From positions 120,776,501-120,840,500 of the forward strand of contig NC_060211.1 in NCBI RefSeq assembly GCF_021130785.1: 64,000 nucleotides of DNA. The letters are read 5' to 3'. The notes beneath the pieces are model-generated. The model was not told the DNA's origin, searched no databases, and worked only from the letters and a program-made list of their open reading frames with translations. The DNA comes from Homalodisca vitripennis (taxonomy: Eukaryota > Arthropoda > Insecta > Hemiptera > Cicadellidae). Made by a program: the position numbers and the translations under genes. Positions 27,346-39,850 of this stretch are shown here, in pieces. Each line of letters starts with the position of its first letter. The first letter of the stretch is position 1.

Positions 27346-28407
27346 GAAATCTGCTCAGTAATTCGTTTTTTAAATAGAAAAAAGGTTCCCCTGTTGAAAT
27401 TCAACGGCAGCTTGTTGAAGTTTTGGTAAGGAAGTAATTGACGATGTAAATGTGCGCAAATTGTGTAAGCTTATAAATGAAGGGAAGACAAATGTTTATG
27501 ATAAATAACCTAAACGGCCTAATATCATTAATTTTGACTTGTAATTCTTTTGAATACATGACACAAAAAGTTTCCGAGGAAATTTTCCGAAACAGGCGCT
27601 TCACTATTGACGAGCAGATGTTTATAAAAGTGGCAAGGATTGAAGTTTATTGTATCGTGACTGATAAAATTCGTTTAAAAAAATAAATATTTGTACGATG
27701 GGTGCCAAAAATATTAACGGAAGAACACAAAGAAAAGCATAAGTCATATTCTTTGTCCATTTTTGAGCGCATCACAAGGATGGTGATATGTTCTTAAGTC
27801 ACTATAGTCACTTTCCACTGGTGGAGAGACGTGGGACGGGTATTACTATCCAGAGATTATCTACAGTTAATCTAATGAGTAGCATCTCCCGAACTCCATG
27901 ACGAAGCCACGGAAATTAAGTAAGAACCTTCAACAAGAAAAATCATGACCACAGTTTTTTGGACCGGAGAGGCATACTTTTGATGTAAGTTTTGCCGCAG
28001 GGAATAACAATAAATGAAGAGAGATACTGTGAAATGTTATTGAAGCTTCGGCGCGCTGTTCAAAGCCGCCGGCTAGGCTATGAATAGTTTTGAAGCCGGT
28101 GTCTTTCTGCTTCTAGACAATGTTCGGCCTTAAGTGCTGTAAAAACACAGACGCAACTGGATAAGTTCGTTTGGAAATTGCTGGATTGTTCATCATACAG
28201 ACCTGACTTAGCACTATTAGGATTTTATCATTTTCCAAAATTCAAAGAATTTCATGGTGAGAGGCTTAGAAATGGTGAAATGTGGAAATTGACAGTTGCT
28301 AACTTATTTAACAATCAGGTGGCAGAGCTTTTTTATTATGGGATCCAAAGCTGGTGCCTCAACTTGAAATATGTTTAAATGCTCATGGTGACTATGTAGA
28401 TAAGTGA
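27346..28407 (+). pseudogene. mariner-family transposase, dead copy
   Basis: The translation in shifting plus-strand frames follows the mariner transposase end to end. It starts VIRFLNRKK (about 27360), then DDVNVRKLCKLINEG (about 27440), RWVPKILTEEHKEKHKS (27698-27750), FERIT.DGDMFLSH (about 27765-27800), KIMTTVFW (about 27943), LDNVRP (about 28115), YRPDLALLGFYHFPKFKEF (28195-28250), and LVPQLEICLNAHGDYVDK with stop at 28405-28407. Several frameshifts and stops break it, and a stretch after the second block looks inserted. The third catalytic Asp, expected in the APSDFHLF-type motif, is replaced (LLGF), and the region of the first Asp is lost. Terminal inverted repeats were not found. It cannot encode an active enzyme. 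Confidence 0.88.
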
Positions 28408-28907
28408 ATAATTGTCATAATATATTTTGTGATACAATTTAAGTTGATAAATAAAGTTTCTCTTTAGTTAAAATGTGATACAAAGTTACAAACAGTTTGG
28501 ACTACAATCTTAACGCTGGCCAACCCAAGTTAAAACCACGGTATTCCTGTTAGTTATGGGTTAGATCCAGGAGTTAATTCTTGATAACATTATTTCCTAA
28601 CCTCTTGGATAAAAGTTTTAAATTAAATAAATTAATACATTTTAATATTTGATAATAATGTTAAATTATCATATCCGAACACATCAGTGTTTTATTCTAT
28701 GATTTCAAAAGTTTCTTCGACTTTCGAATAATGATAGCTTAGTCTTAGAAATTTGTATACAATAGAATATGGAAAAACAATTTCTTCACTTACAACGCCT
28801 TCACGATGAGGAATCATGATTTTCTAGGGAATTTTCGTTGTATCGAAAAGACAAGAAACTGGTAGTAGTGTAACATTGATAAACGGTTACCTGGTAAAAC
28901 AACAGGT
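28408..28907. other. Mariner 3' flank and intergenic DNA
   Basis: The first ~100 bases after the transposase stop should hold the element's 3' untranslated part and terminal repeat, but no inverted partner was found near 27180-27345. Otherwise AT-rich. Confidence 0.4.
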
Positions 28908-29075
28908 GTTTACCGATACCGTACACACTGGTTAAGGTACACATACTGAGAGTTGGATAGTTCATAGGCGAGACAAGGTATTCATGTTATTGTTCCCTAT
29001 GGCCGAGTCTCAAACACCAGAGATAACATTCATTTGTTGTTATATTCTACAATCTCGACCTTTGTTTGTTCCGCT
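28908..29075 (+). repeat. Dispersed repeat B, copy 2
   Basis: Partner of 23826-24030, with the same block order and roughly 70-75 percent similarity by eye. Confidence 0.55.
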
Positions 29076-29506
29076 TTTTTTTATGTTAGTGAACAATTGA
29101 AATTGTTATAATATAAATAGATTCCAGTATGTGCTTAAAAATAAATAATTGATATAAATGCTATAAACAAGGTGCTTTCATTCACTTTCATTCATAGATA
29201 ATGTTCTTTCCGAACATGGACTTAGTCTAATCTGTAAAACTTTGTCAATAATAAGACTTTCATAACAGCATAACACACGTAGTGTGAATGAAAAATTTTG
29301 ATATGATTCGTGCAATAATAAAAATCTCAGTCAAAATGCCCAATTCAATGCTGCCTGATAATAGTGCTATATTGCGTTTGCTTCATACCTGGCGATATGA
29401 TTTCTCTGAGTTCATGTTATCACTCACATCTTCTGGACAAACTTCTTCAATAGTGGCAAATCACTAATTACTACAAGCAAAATATTAAGATAAATGGTAA
29501 GATTAA

Positions 29507-29600
29507 ATAAGCCACACCACGTGTCGTTAAAGCCTTTGTTGAGGTTACATATAATATTTCAAGTCTAGCTCAATTTACACTTTACAGATCAAAAATATTT
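29507..29600 (+). repeat. Dispersed repeat, CACCACGTG type, copy 2
   Basis: Blocks AAGCCACACCACGTGTCGTTAA, then ATATTTCAAGTCTAGCTCA. No microsatellite core remains in this copy. Confidence 0.5.
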
Positions 29601-30299
29601 AACAGTGACACAAGTTTTATATTGCCAAGTGTAAACATCACGCATTATAAATTTTATACTAACGATATCAACTTTCCAAAATACATTGGTCGGCTGCAGG
29701 ACGTCATAATAAAAGATTTTCCTACTGATATAAAATAATGTTTAATTAACTTTTATTATTTACATTAACTAAATTGTACACCACTATTTATATAGATTAC
29801 TAATTAAACAACCAATAATTAAATATATTAAACCTGTTTATTACTATAATTTGTTATAAAGATCGTTTTACTCTCGAGATGTCACACAACATAACATGTA
29901 TGCCATGTATGTATGTATGACATTGTATGTGCTCTGCCACAGAGAGACAGACATACAATAATACAAAAACGAGTTTGACTTTAAAATAATTACTCATCAC
30001 ATAACTAAATCTTGTAGATATGAAGTTTTATGTTAAATTTAAGGTCTATATTTGCAATCTTTCTTGACTTATATGTATTTTATGAAAATACAATCACATT
30101 TTTGTCCATAAAGTTGGGTTTCATATTAATGTTAAATTTCTGCACTACGAGCCATTATAAAATGAAGCAATTGCTGGGATAGTTAGTCTACACATATTAA
30201 TACGTTATGTGTTTGAAATCTCTTATGGGTGTAATCAATTTGCTTAAAAATATATTTATCCTGATATTTACTCATTATCCATTGGACCAATGTAAAAAA

Positions 30300-30505
30300 C
30301 TCATTAACCCCCAGCCAAATCTCATGGAGAGATATGTACCATCATCTAATTCAGTGTCCCTTATATATAAATGAAGCTTCATGCAGGACTTAAAGTCTTT
30401 ATGTCAGTGACTTTTCGAAGTATCATGCGGAGAGACAGAAAAATAAAATACCCCTGCCCCACGATAGGCTTTACTATAGTTCAGACAACATTGATATACA
30501 GCTCT
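30300..30505 (+). repeat. Dispersed repeat, GACAGACAGA type
   Basis: Ordered blocks CAGCCAAATCTCATGG, ATCTAATTCAGTGTCCCTTA, AAATGAAGCTTCATGCA, TATCATGCGGAGAGACAG and GCCCCACGATAGGCTT match the copies at 44566-44720, 52836-53060 and 15396-15490. The 78-codon frame across it is not credible as a gene. Confidence 0.6.
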
Positions 30506-30917
30506 AGTTTAGTGCATAGAACAATTAATGGCGTAGAAGAGGCTCCCTTAGATGTAGCAGGTCCACACGTGAGAGAGAAACTTCTGGTATTCACTTTAAC
30601 TGATTGAGGCTAAAATGTAGTCTTGATTTTTCAATTCGGCATGGTTGATTTACTGCTCAATATTGCGTTATGATGCCTTCGCCAAGAAATTTTCGATTAT
30701 GGTGAAACCTATTTCGTACACATACTAATTCGTAATATTTTGTTACTCCGGAAGCCGTGTACAAGACATTATTCCTTGGAATAAAATATAGCCTTAGATT
30801 CATGCCCTGAGTAAAAATTACAATTTTGCAATAACTGTTCCTATTTCATTGAAAGATTCCCTTTAAAATAGGTGCGTTTTAGTTCCTTAAAGGTACGGTT
30901 AAAGATTCCTTCACAAC

Positions 30918-31100
30918 AAGGAAGGAGTACGGCACACCACGTGTCTCTTAATTTACTTTACTGAAATTACAAGTAAAGTATTATTTAAAATCTATAATTA
31001 GAATAAAATCTAAATTTCAGAGAGACATACTAAGAAAAAATTACATATACCCGGCATAAAGAAAGACATTATGTCAGCATATTGGGATAGGATCTCCCTG
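30918..31100 (+). repeat. Dispersed repeat, CACCACGTG type, copy 3
   Basis: Begins GGAGTACGGCACACCACGTG and later has TACCCGGCATAAAGAAAGAC and TGTCAGCATATTG. These last blocks recur just right of the (TG)n tract at 44070-44125. Confidence 0.5.
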
Positions 31101-33786
31101 CATATTATAAACTGGACCTCCCTGAGATCTGACAGTTTTAAAAATAAATAATTCAGATTTATTGATCTTTATCAATACGCAAACTCGATGAGGCTTGGCC
31201 CTTCCATATACTAAAATATTTCAGAGGTTGAGATTGTGAGAGTGTTCCACGGTCGTTCAGGAACTTTCCGAGTCATGTACTCCCCAAATACCAGAAGATT
31301 CCATAATTCAGTGGTCAAAAGCTAAAAAGTAACCAAAGGATCACTAATCCTAAATTTTGCAATTTTAATTGAAGTTTTAAGTAGACAAAACTGCAGATTA
31401 TGAGAGCTAATAAAAGCCGCGAGATGGTACATAATGTAAAGCATAGGATGGAGATTACAAGAAGCCCAGAGTAACTAGATTCACATGTTCTACGTAAAAC
31501 TAAGTCGTGGTTAACAATGTAGACTAATGAGTAAAGATATGATGGTCAATATACTTTATACTAAAAAAATAGTCATAATATTCACACAAGTGAAATTTAT
31601 AAAAAAACAACACAGTTCGTATTGTCAACTTAACTATACAAATATCTCCTTTTTTAAGTATGAACATTTAATCTTATTACATGTATAAACTGAAATAAAA
31701 ATATTTTATTTAGAAACACTCATGCTTCCCTGTGTATATTTATGAAACGTTTCTAGATTCATAACTCTACTTAGTTGTTCATTATCGGAGTGACAGTCTC
31801 AAAACATCTGCCAAGAACATGCTCTCTCTCACAATGAACCATTGTCTTCTGTATAATTAAGCCTTTGTTAACAATTTTAATTAAATTGTTTACAATTAAT
31901 TGACACGCGAAATTACTCAAATAGATTTTTAACAGTGTTTTACAAATAAATCCATGAATTATTAAAACATTTATTGTTTTAAATCATAATTTTAAAATAA
32001 TATTAATTAAAATAAGAATTAAATTCAAGAAAATATCAACATTTAGTGAGATACAAAACGATGAAAAGATAAAAATGAGTAATAAGGAATAAAGACGTTT
32101 TTATTTATGTAAATTCAGCTCAAAAGTATATCTAAATATATTGCAAATACTTTTCAGCCCCAGCTCTTAGTGATACGATGACCAACACATTGATTTTTTT
32201 TCTATCTAAAAGTTTATGACGACAGGATACCTTTTATGTATATAGAAACTAATTATTTTCCCAGCACCTTTATTGCTAAATGTTCAAACACACTAGGTTT
32301 TAATGTTTTATTATTAATCTTCTAGTAGATTTCAATTATTTACATCATACAACTACAATATATATAATAATTTAATTTATAATATATAATTTAATTTAAT
32401 ATTTTTAATTATAGAATGTTTTCTGGGGGTCATGTTTCAGAAGTTATGCAGAAATGTTCGATAAATGTATAAATGTTACAGTTTGGCCAATTGCAATTGG
32501 CTGATTTTGCAGATAAAATTGACATTTATGTATTATATATGTATGGTTATTTATGTATTATATACAGCTTAAAATGTGTCCGAAAGCCACTATACAAATA
32601 CTATATTTGCTCAATCTTCATTCTGATAACTACAAGAAAAGTTTATTGGATAGAACCTTTCCAAATCAATATAACTAAAACTTGTCAAAGTCTCATTGGT
32701 CCAACATACGTACAGTACAAACTAATAGTAAAAAATAAGGTCCTATAGCTAGACCATTGTAATGAGAATAACGTTGGATATGCTGCTTAGTAATAAACTT
32801 ACTCTTTTGTATAATTGATGAAGCATAATCCATTTAATTTACCTAATTAGCATAGTAATCAGTGGTTTCATCAAAGGATATGTCTACTGATTACCAACTG
32901 ATGCGTGTTTAATAAAGTTAACGGAGATTTATATTTAATTGCTTAATGCACAGATTGTTTGTTAATCTACTTAGCAATGAAAGACACAGTAGCCGGATTT
33001 ATATTTTAATTACACTAATTTAATGAATTATGTTATATCCTTTATATTCCTATACAAGTGAAACTATTTATGACTGCTAAAATAAAGTGAACGGAGTATA
33101 AATCAGAGCGAGTTTAGTTTATTTTAGCATGCTAGGAATATAATTATTTTCAGCCCTTCTCCAAATAAAGGTTAGCCTGAAATACCAGTTAATAGCTTCA
33201 TGTGTGTTACAATTATGTGCTAATGAACAGACAAGCTAAATAAATAATAAATATTGAAACTGATGTCTTAAATGAGTAATGATTGTTTTGTTGTGTTATC
33301 TATAAATTATTTTGTTAAGATATAATATTTTACTTTATTATTTAAAAAAGAAAATGTTTAAAATTAGCAGAACAGGAGAACTCACAACACAATGTTGCAG
33401 TATGCTTCTTTTATACCAAATGCTAGTAAATCTATCATTAAATAAGTTTTGTGTAGTCTAAACCAAATTATTTATGTATCCTCCCAAAATAGAATTTGTG
33501 TTACTTTAAATCCAGTTAATGTTATGTTACTTTTATTAAATCATATTTTCAACGCATTCATTATGTTTAAAATAAGTCAATATCAATTCAAGAAATATGA
33601 ACTTCTGTCAGGTTTCAATGAAGTTTAATTTTGTATAAATCAATCGTAGGACATTATTAAACTTATTCTTGTCCATGCATTAAAGGAATTTCACGCAACC
33701 TGTATATGATCTGTATTTAGCCGTCGTTATATAAGAAACATTAAAATTTGTTCGTTGAGTCTGTTATTATAGCTGTGTTAATAAAA
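31101..33786. other. AT-rich intergenic DNA, nothing recognised
   Basis: No gene, RNA or repeat with a named relative was found. A 91-codon frame at 32473-32748 has low-complexity Tyr/Ile-rich composition typical of AT-rich noncoding DNA. Confidence 0.45.
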
Positions 33787-33985
33787 GTTCTGTTTAGGTA
33801 GAGAGCGTACTATATCGCAAGATTCAGCTTAAACCAAATTTGTAAAATTTAAATTCATTTTATAATGGCCTTCTTACTGTATGAATAATCTACATGTATT
33901 AATATGTAACACATTTAATTTCGATTAATTGTACTCAGTTTTGTTACAAATGGTTTTTTGTGCCGTTTTCTTGTTGTTATTGTTG

Positions 33986-34052
<67 letters not shown>

Positions 34053-34205
34053 GTGTTTCTAATATTATATAAATAACACATCATGAAAATTTTAGTCTAT
34101 AGGTGAATTTGTTTTCTTGTGTACAGGCAGGCAAATAGACAGATAGACAGACAGAATGATAGAACTGAAAATGGAAGAGCCCCATGCAGGATAAGCTTGA
34201 TAGAA
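33787..34205 (+). repeat. Dispersed repeat with (TA)n core
   Basis: GTTCTGTTTAGGTAGAGAGC at about 33789 matches TTCTGGTAGGTTAGAGAGCG at 52838. A (TA)n tract of about 29 units spans 33988-34046. GATAGACAGACAGAATGAT and GAGCCCCATGCAGGATAAGC near 34140-34195 match the distal end of the same family. Confidence 0.6.
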
Positions 34206-34970
34206 ATGATGACTTAGCAGTATTTTTGTCTATATGAGTAATATACTTTTTAAGTTATTTTTTACCTGAGATAAGTAAAGAATTAAGATCATTAAAAATA
34301 GACTAGTTGCTATAAAAATATATGTTATTCCTCTAATACAGTGTGTATTATTAATTGTTTCTTACGTGTGATATTTTTGCATTTTTGTCAGCAAACCCAA
34401 GATAAGGCCAACTTTAATTCAGTAATGATAAGTATATAAAGTTGTTTTCTTTTATGTAATAACATGATGAAAAAATATATATAAATGCACGAGCTAGGAA
34501 ATTAAAAATATGTTTAGGCATATAAAATAACTGTAAAAATGATTTTGTGTGCTAATAGTTTTTACTTAGCAAAATACAAAATTATTATGAGATTTGATTA
34601 AGTAAACTAATCCACTCAGGGACCTTCAGAACAGGGCAGGTTCTTTAGTAGCTATAAATTAAAGTGTTCTACTTAAATTATTAGTATTATTCCCTGTAAC
34701 GGATATTTATGCATCCGTTGGATAGGACTGTATCCATCAATTTTGCCAGAAATGTTTATTAGGAATGAAGAAATATTTTTATACAAATTACCAATATTCA
34801 AAGAGTATTTCAAATGCAATAAAAATTATAGAGCAGGTGGAATAATTGTTGTGTTTGTTAATATCGATATAAATGTACCGTACTAATAAGTATACATGAA
34901 GATGTACTTACATTGAATATTACCATTAAAAACATAAAATTAGCATCATAGCGCTATAGAGGCATCACAA
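34206..34970. other. AT-rich intergenic DNA
   Basis: No coding signal or repeat match was noticed. Confidence 0.45.
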
Positions 34971-35172
34971 CTATTCATTGGAGGTGTTTTAGAGAAATTG
35001 CAGGACCACTTTATATTAACAACATAATCATGAACTCGGAAAATGGTTTATTTATCAGAGACTCAGAGACATAAACATAAATTTACTAGGTCATAGTAAG
35101 ACTGTAGACTCTTATAAAACTCTGCTGGCATGTAACGGATTGGAGCAACAAAGAAATACTCCAACTAGAAAT
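34971..35172 (+). pseudogene. LINE endonuclease fragment
   Basis: The plus-strand translation, with one frame change near 35060, reads FIGGVLEKLQDHF, then NSENGLFI, then DININLLGHSKTVDSYKTLL and ACNGLEQQRNTPTR. This matches the stretch around the GDFNINLL motif of apurinic-type endonucleases of CR1/Jockey-group LINEs, including the PTR that follows about 30 residues later. Only about 65 residues survive, with neither the catalytic N-terminus nor the SDH end. It is distinct from LINE-A and LINE-B by strand and position. Confidence 0.65.
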
Positions 35173-35530
35173 TATAACAGGCAACTTATACCTGTAAACA
35201 AAAAGTTTGCAGCAACTGAAGCGCAAGAGTAAAACGACCAATCAACGCAGGCAACCCATCACCCTAGCTGGTAGATAAACAACCATATCCAATCCTAGTA
35301 CAGCAGTACACACAAGAGCAGCGGTCGGGATACACGAACACTGTGTCGACAAACGTAAGTTAGGTTACTTCCACCTCTGAACGGCTTTGATCTCCAAGCA
35401 TAGCAGCATGTAATGTTCCCAAATGTAACTTCTCACTCAAGGAAACGCTCCTACGTGGCTGTAGCTGGGAGACTCGAGGTAATACCTAATCGGACGCTAT
35501 AGGAAACACCGTTTAACTGTAATAACATGG
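35173..35530. other. GC-richer block of unknown origin between two LINE pieces
   Basis: About 350 bases with near-even base composition in an AT-rich neighbourhood. It contains AAACGTAAGTTAGG at about 35350, a good match to an insect 5' splice donor, but no open frame of note. It could be a LINE 5' untranslated region or a noncoding first exon; I cannot decide. Confidence 0.35.
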
Positions 35531-35659
35531 TTTACATTCAAATTCAAATTCTTTATTCAGCATGTAGACAGAGTTAACAATGTACAGTATATGCCAAGTC
35601 AACAAATCATAACAAAATATAATAATGTCTCTCAATAAAATAATTTTACTTTTTCAAGT

Positions 35660-38592
35660 TTACACTATCTTATCAGCTAAAAAGTCCTTAACAGAATAGT
35701 AAGCCTTCTCGATCAACAACCATTTCAATTTTTTTCTAAAAACTGTGTAATCTTGGACTAATCTTAAGCTTAATGGAAGACTGTTAAAAAGAATTTCTGC
35801 TGAATATTTTAAGTGATTTTCAAAAAATGAGGTGGAGTGTGGCGGGATATTCATAATGCATCTGGGTTTTACTTCTTGTTCCATACATGTGAGTCGGAAA
35901 AAATCTATTAAAAAGGTGAAAGTTTTTATGAAGAAATGATAAGGTTTCCAGAATATAAATGGAAGGAAAAGTTAAAAGTTTGTTGGAGGAAAAAAGGTTA
36001 GCACATGAGGTTCTGGATGGGACATGACAAATTATTCTTAAAGCTTTCTTTTGAAGCCTAAACACAGACTTAGTTTTGGTGCTTTCAGAACCCAAATGGA
36101 AACCCCGTAAGATATGAATGGATAGATGATGTCATAATAAGTAGCAGTAAGAATTTCAGTTGATGCGAAACGAGCCAGATTTCTGAGCACAAAGATACCC
36201 TGACTCAGCTTCCTACATACATGCTCTATATGGAGATGGAAAGACAAATTGCAGTCAATAATAAGGCCAAGATATTTTACGGAGCATTCTGAGAAAACAG
36301 CTTCATCACCCAAATGAATACTGAGCAAACTTTTGCTTGAATGGCTGTTAATTGAAAATTCAATGAGTGTAGTTTTTGAGACATTTACTTGAAGACTGTT
36401 TTGCTCAAGCCAATTAACAAGTGCATTCCCTTCTAAGAATGTGTCGAGTTCCAGGTGATCTCTGGAGGAATTAGAAAACGTTAGTGACGTGTCATCTGCA
36501 TATAGGCACAAGTTTGGCACAGTTAAGCCCTTACAAAGATCGTTGATAAAGATTAAAAAAGGACAGGGCCCAAAATTGAACCTAGGGGCACGCCCTTGCT
36601 GATAGTTCCTTTCGTTGGAAATACTATTGCAGAGGTTATTTGACGCATCAAAAGAACTAACCTTAACAACTGTGCCCTTTTGACCAGATATGATTGAAAC
36701 CACTGAAGTGCGACACCTCTAATCCCCATGATAGACAATTTATTTAAAAGAATAACGTGATCAAACTAAATCAAAGGCTTTAGTTAAATCAAAAAATAAG
36801 CCACTAGACCGGTTACCCGAGTCAATAGTATCAACAATGTTCTGCACGACACAGAACATTGCGTAAACAGTACTTTCCCCTTGGGTGAACCCATATTGAT
36901 GTTGAAACATCAGCTTGTTTGTGCTGTAGGAAACTCCAAAGCCTTTTTAATACTATTTTCTCTATAACTTTAGATAAGGTTGAAAACTACAGAAATCGGC
37001 CTGTAATTTGAACAGTCCACATTGCAGCCTTTCTTGTACAAAGGGGTGACCATAGCGAGTTTCAAACAGTCAGGAAATATACCCATTGAAAATGAATGAT
37101 TAATCAATTCACTGAGTGGCTCTGCCAGCTGTAAGACTACGTTTTCCAACAAAGCAGATGATATTCCATCTGAACCAGCGGAATTCTTTGATTTTAGGCT
37201 GCGAACTGACTCAGCAATCTCCATAGGATTAGTAGGCGACAAGAAAAACGAATTCAGAGGACATGTGCTCAAGGCAGAAGAGCTAATATTAGGCGGGAAC
37301 CTTGTTGGACTTATCACCCACATTAAGAAAATAATCATTGAAAATATTACACACTTCTGAGGGATTATTAACAACCTCTCCTAAATTATTCCTGATTTCT
37401 GGTTTTTGGTACTTTTTAAAGTCATGTGAACTCGACTCTGATTAACGATCCCCCAAAGTGTTTTGGTTTTATTAGATGACGTTCTGAGCCGCTTAGCCAC
37501 ACTATCAGACTTGAGTTTCAGAATAAGCTTACGATACAACTTCTTGAGGCCAAGATATCTTTGCCTAAGGGGGTGGACAGAAGGCAAATCTTTCGATTCC
37601 AAGTAAGAGGATCTTAACTGTTCCCTAACCCTTATCGCCTCACCATCTAGCTTAATCCTACACTTGTCCCTACTCTCTGAAGGGACCTTTCTCCTGACCA
37701 AGGGGAAAGAAACGTTGAAATAATAGTCAATGTGACTCAAGAACAGCTCAAACTTTGCATTTAAGTCAGTCAATGAATACAAATCAGCCCAGTTTTCCTT
37801 ATTCAAGTAATATTTGAAGAGGACTAATGTTTTCCTCTGAGAAAAACACGGTTGTAGCGGAAAAGAGCTGGGGATTACTTTGAAGAGGATTGAGAGCCAA
37901 CAATTGCAGCCTGTGCATGATGGTCACTTAAGTATGACACTATAACAGAAGCTCGAAAAACAGGGTTCAGGTATATCTGTGTATATATGATCAATCAGGG
38001 TTCTAGACTTCTTAAACTCTCGTGTATACGAACGAATGGTTTGGCGAAGACCAAAGGACAGCATATCGTTTAGTATAGGTTTGGAGTCGTTGGAAGAACC
38101 CGCTAAATCAATATTGAAATCACCCAGGACAATTGTATTTGCACTCCCTTTCACAACCTGTGAAAGGACAATCATAAATATTTTTGTAGAAGACCTCCTT
38201 GCAATTAAGGGGGGGTCTATATACCCCAACAATATAAAGTTTTCCACTGTCTAGCTCAAACAGAAATGGCCACCAATTCACAGAAACCTTCAACGCAGTA
38301 GTCAGAGACATCAATAAGGGAAGAGGAAGCATCTGGTTTAATGAAGAGAGCAACTCCACGCTTTTTCCATTCCGGATCTAGAGAACGAACTTGCCATCAC
38401 ATAACCATCCAGTTGCAAAATGCCGAATTGGTTAACGTGATGCTCACTAATACACACACCATTGAATTTTATTTCCTGAATGAAAAGCTGGAGAGTTTCA
38501 TAATTCGAATTTAAACCCCGTATATTCTGATGAAGGACCTTCAGGGAGGTATTATGAAAGCCGTTGCGTACATCACCTGGACTGAAGTCCAA
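35660..38592 (-). pseudogene. LINE-A ORF2: endonuclease and reverse transcriptase
   Basis: The endonuclease begins LHQNIRGLNSNYETLQ and CISEHHV (38540-38460, catalytic Glu), then VGVYRPP (about 38215-38235), GDFNIDL (about 38110-38130) and SRTLIDHIYTD (about 37980-38010). The linker 37806-37381 contains a charged helical segment. The reverse transcriptase runs from NSAGSDGISSALLEN (about 37140-37185), PLYKKG and NYRPIS (about 36990-37040), GVPLGSILGPVLF (36553-36590) and LYADDTSL (about 36480-36505, catalytic Asp pair) to VKYLGLIIDCNLSF (about 36240-36285). The C-terminal region ends at 35660. At least six frameshifts or stops break it. The enzyme would perform target-primed reverse transcription; this copy cannot. 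Confidence 0.88.
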
Positions 38593-38746
38593 GGCAGAAG
38601 CAACGGGGAAAAAGTCACGTTGTGCTAAGATGGGGGATTGGGATGAGGTTTTGAATCGTTTCCCGACGTAATAGCAGGAGTATCTCGTTCGGGTTCAGTG
38701 TATAAGGTTTAATTTCAGGAGCAGTAGGAGTATGAGGTTCAGGTTG

Positions 38747-39850
38747 TTACCTGGTTTCAAAGGATTGTGTTTCGTCCTTATAAGCACTTACCTTAGAAAG
38801 AATCTGATGCATTATGAAACCCAGTAGAAAATTACCCTCCTTATTCAGATGTCTACCATCCATTGCAAGGTGACGCAGTCTTAAGCAAAAGTTTAAATCA
38901 ACATACTGTACCCCAAAGTTGAAACACATCAACTCTCTCTGCTCATTCAACATGCACAGAGTACCATACTTCAAATCACGCCTTATTGGAATACAATTTA
39001 AAAAATAACTTAGAAGTAGGGAACTTTTATACTTATATATAAGTTTTAACAGTATTCAAAAGATCTGCCATAGAATCTAGAATTAAACGTTTGCCACACC
39101 CCCCGTTATAACCAGATCCACCATTATAGCACAAGGGTACATCATTAGTGCCAACATTTAAATAAATAACCTTAGGCTTTTCATTTAGATAAGACATAAG
39201 TTTTTGCTTTATTGTACGTATTCTGGCTCCAGGATTCATATCATTTGTAGCACCTGAGTCGGAACACTGCTTGCCCGAGTATCTCAATAACGAATCACCA
39301 ATAATCAAACATGATTTTAAAGGTAACTCATTACAACTTAGGTTTTCATTACATGAAATATCATTAACAGTCAAGGGGCTATCGCTAACATTACTTTTTA
39401 TTGGCATGTATGTTTTTCTATTTTGGCTGATTTCGATCTGATACAGAGGACAGAGGAGTGGGATATCACTGAGAGCTCCTTAGCTAGCTTAGAAGTCCCG
39501 CATACACCAGGGGTCGTGTTTAACTCTGTACAGTCGTCAACATCAATATCACTCAGGACAGCATATTTATTCCCGCACTCGATTGGACACTTCTTGCCGA
39601 GGAAGTTTTGTTTGTTTAGAACGCATACGCTTTGATTTTGATTTTACAAGTTTTCCACTTATCACCTTTACATCTAACAAGTTTTACAGTGTCAACTTTA
39701 CAGCTAGTAGTATGAGTATTGTTATCTAACTGAGGGGGAGATGATTGCGACTGGTTGTGAGAAGGAGTGCTCGAAGGTATGACAGAGTTGAGGGCAGGTG
39801 ATGGACAGTCAGGTAAAAGTTACAACATTGCAATAGAACCAATCAGTGAA
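38747..39850 (-). pseudogene. LINE-A ORF1 with SGNH-esterase domain
   Basis: From the N-terminal side: a Ser/Pro/Gln-rich linker (about 39690-39800, SHNQSQSSPPQLDNN), a basic patch (KGDKWKTCKIKIK), then NKYAVLSDIDVDD (about 39525-39565), a motif common before ORF1 esterases. The esterase follows: SCLIIGDSLLRYSG (about 39275-39315, nucleophile Ser), YLNVGTNDVPL (39130-39165), and after a frameshift near 39000, LAMDGRHLNKEGNFLLG (about 38820-38870) with the Asp-X-X-His of the SGNH triad. CR1-group LINEs are known to carry such an esterase in ORF1; its role in retrotransposition is not settled. The catalytic residues persist although the frame is broken at about three places. Confidence 0.8.

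Larger units (their letters stand above)
35531..39850 (-). mobile_element. LINE-A, CR1-group non-LTR retrotransposon, degenerate
   Basis: Minus-strand element with ORF1 (esterase) and ORF2 (endonuclease plus reverse transcriptase). Its 3' end carries an AATAAAG-like signal and a short TTTGAATTTGAATG tail (35533-35552). CR1/L2-type elements end in short tandem repeats rather than poly(A), which fits. The 5' edge near 39850 is approximate, because the neighbouring LINE-B begins there in the opposite direction. Confidence 0.85.

Noticed and set aside
30371..30607. 78-codon plus frame
   Set aside because: It runs across a copy of the dispersed GACAGACAGA-type repeat.
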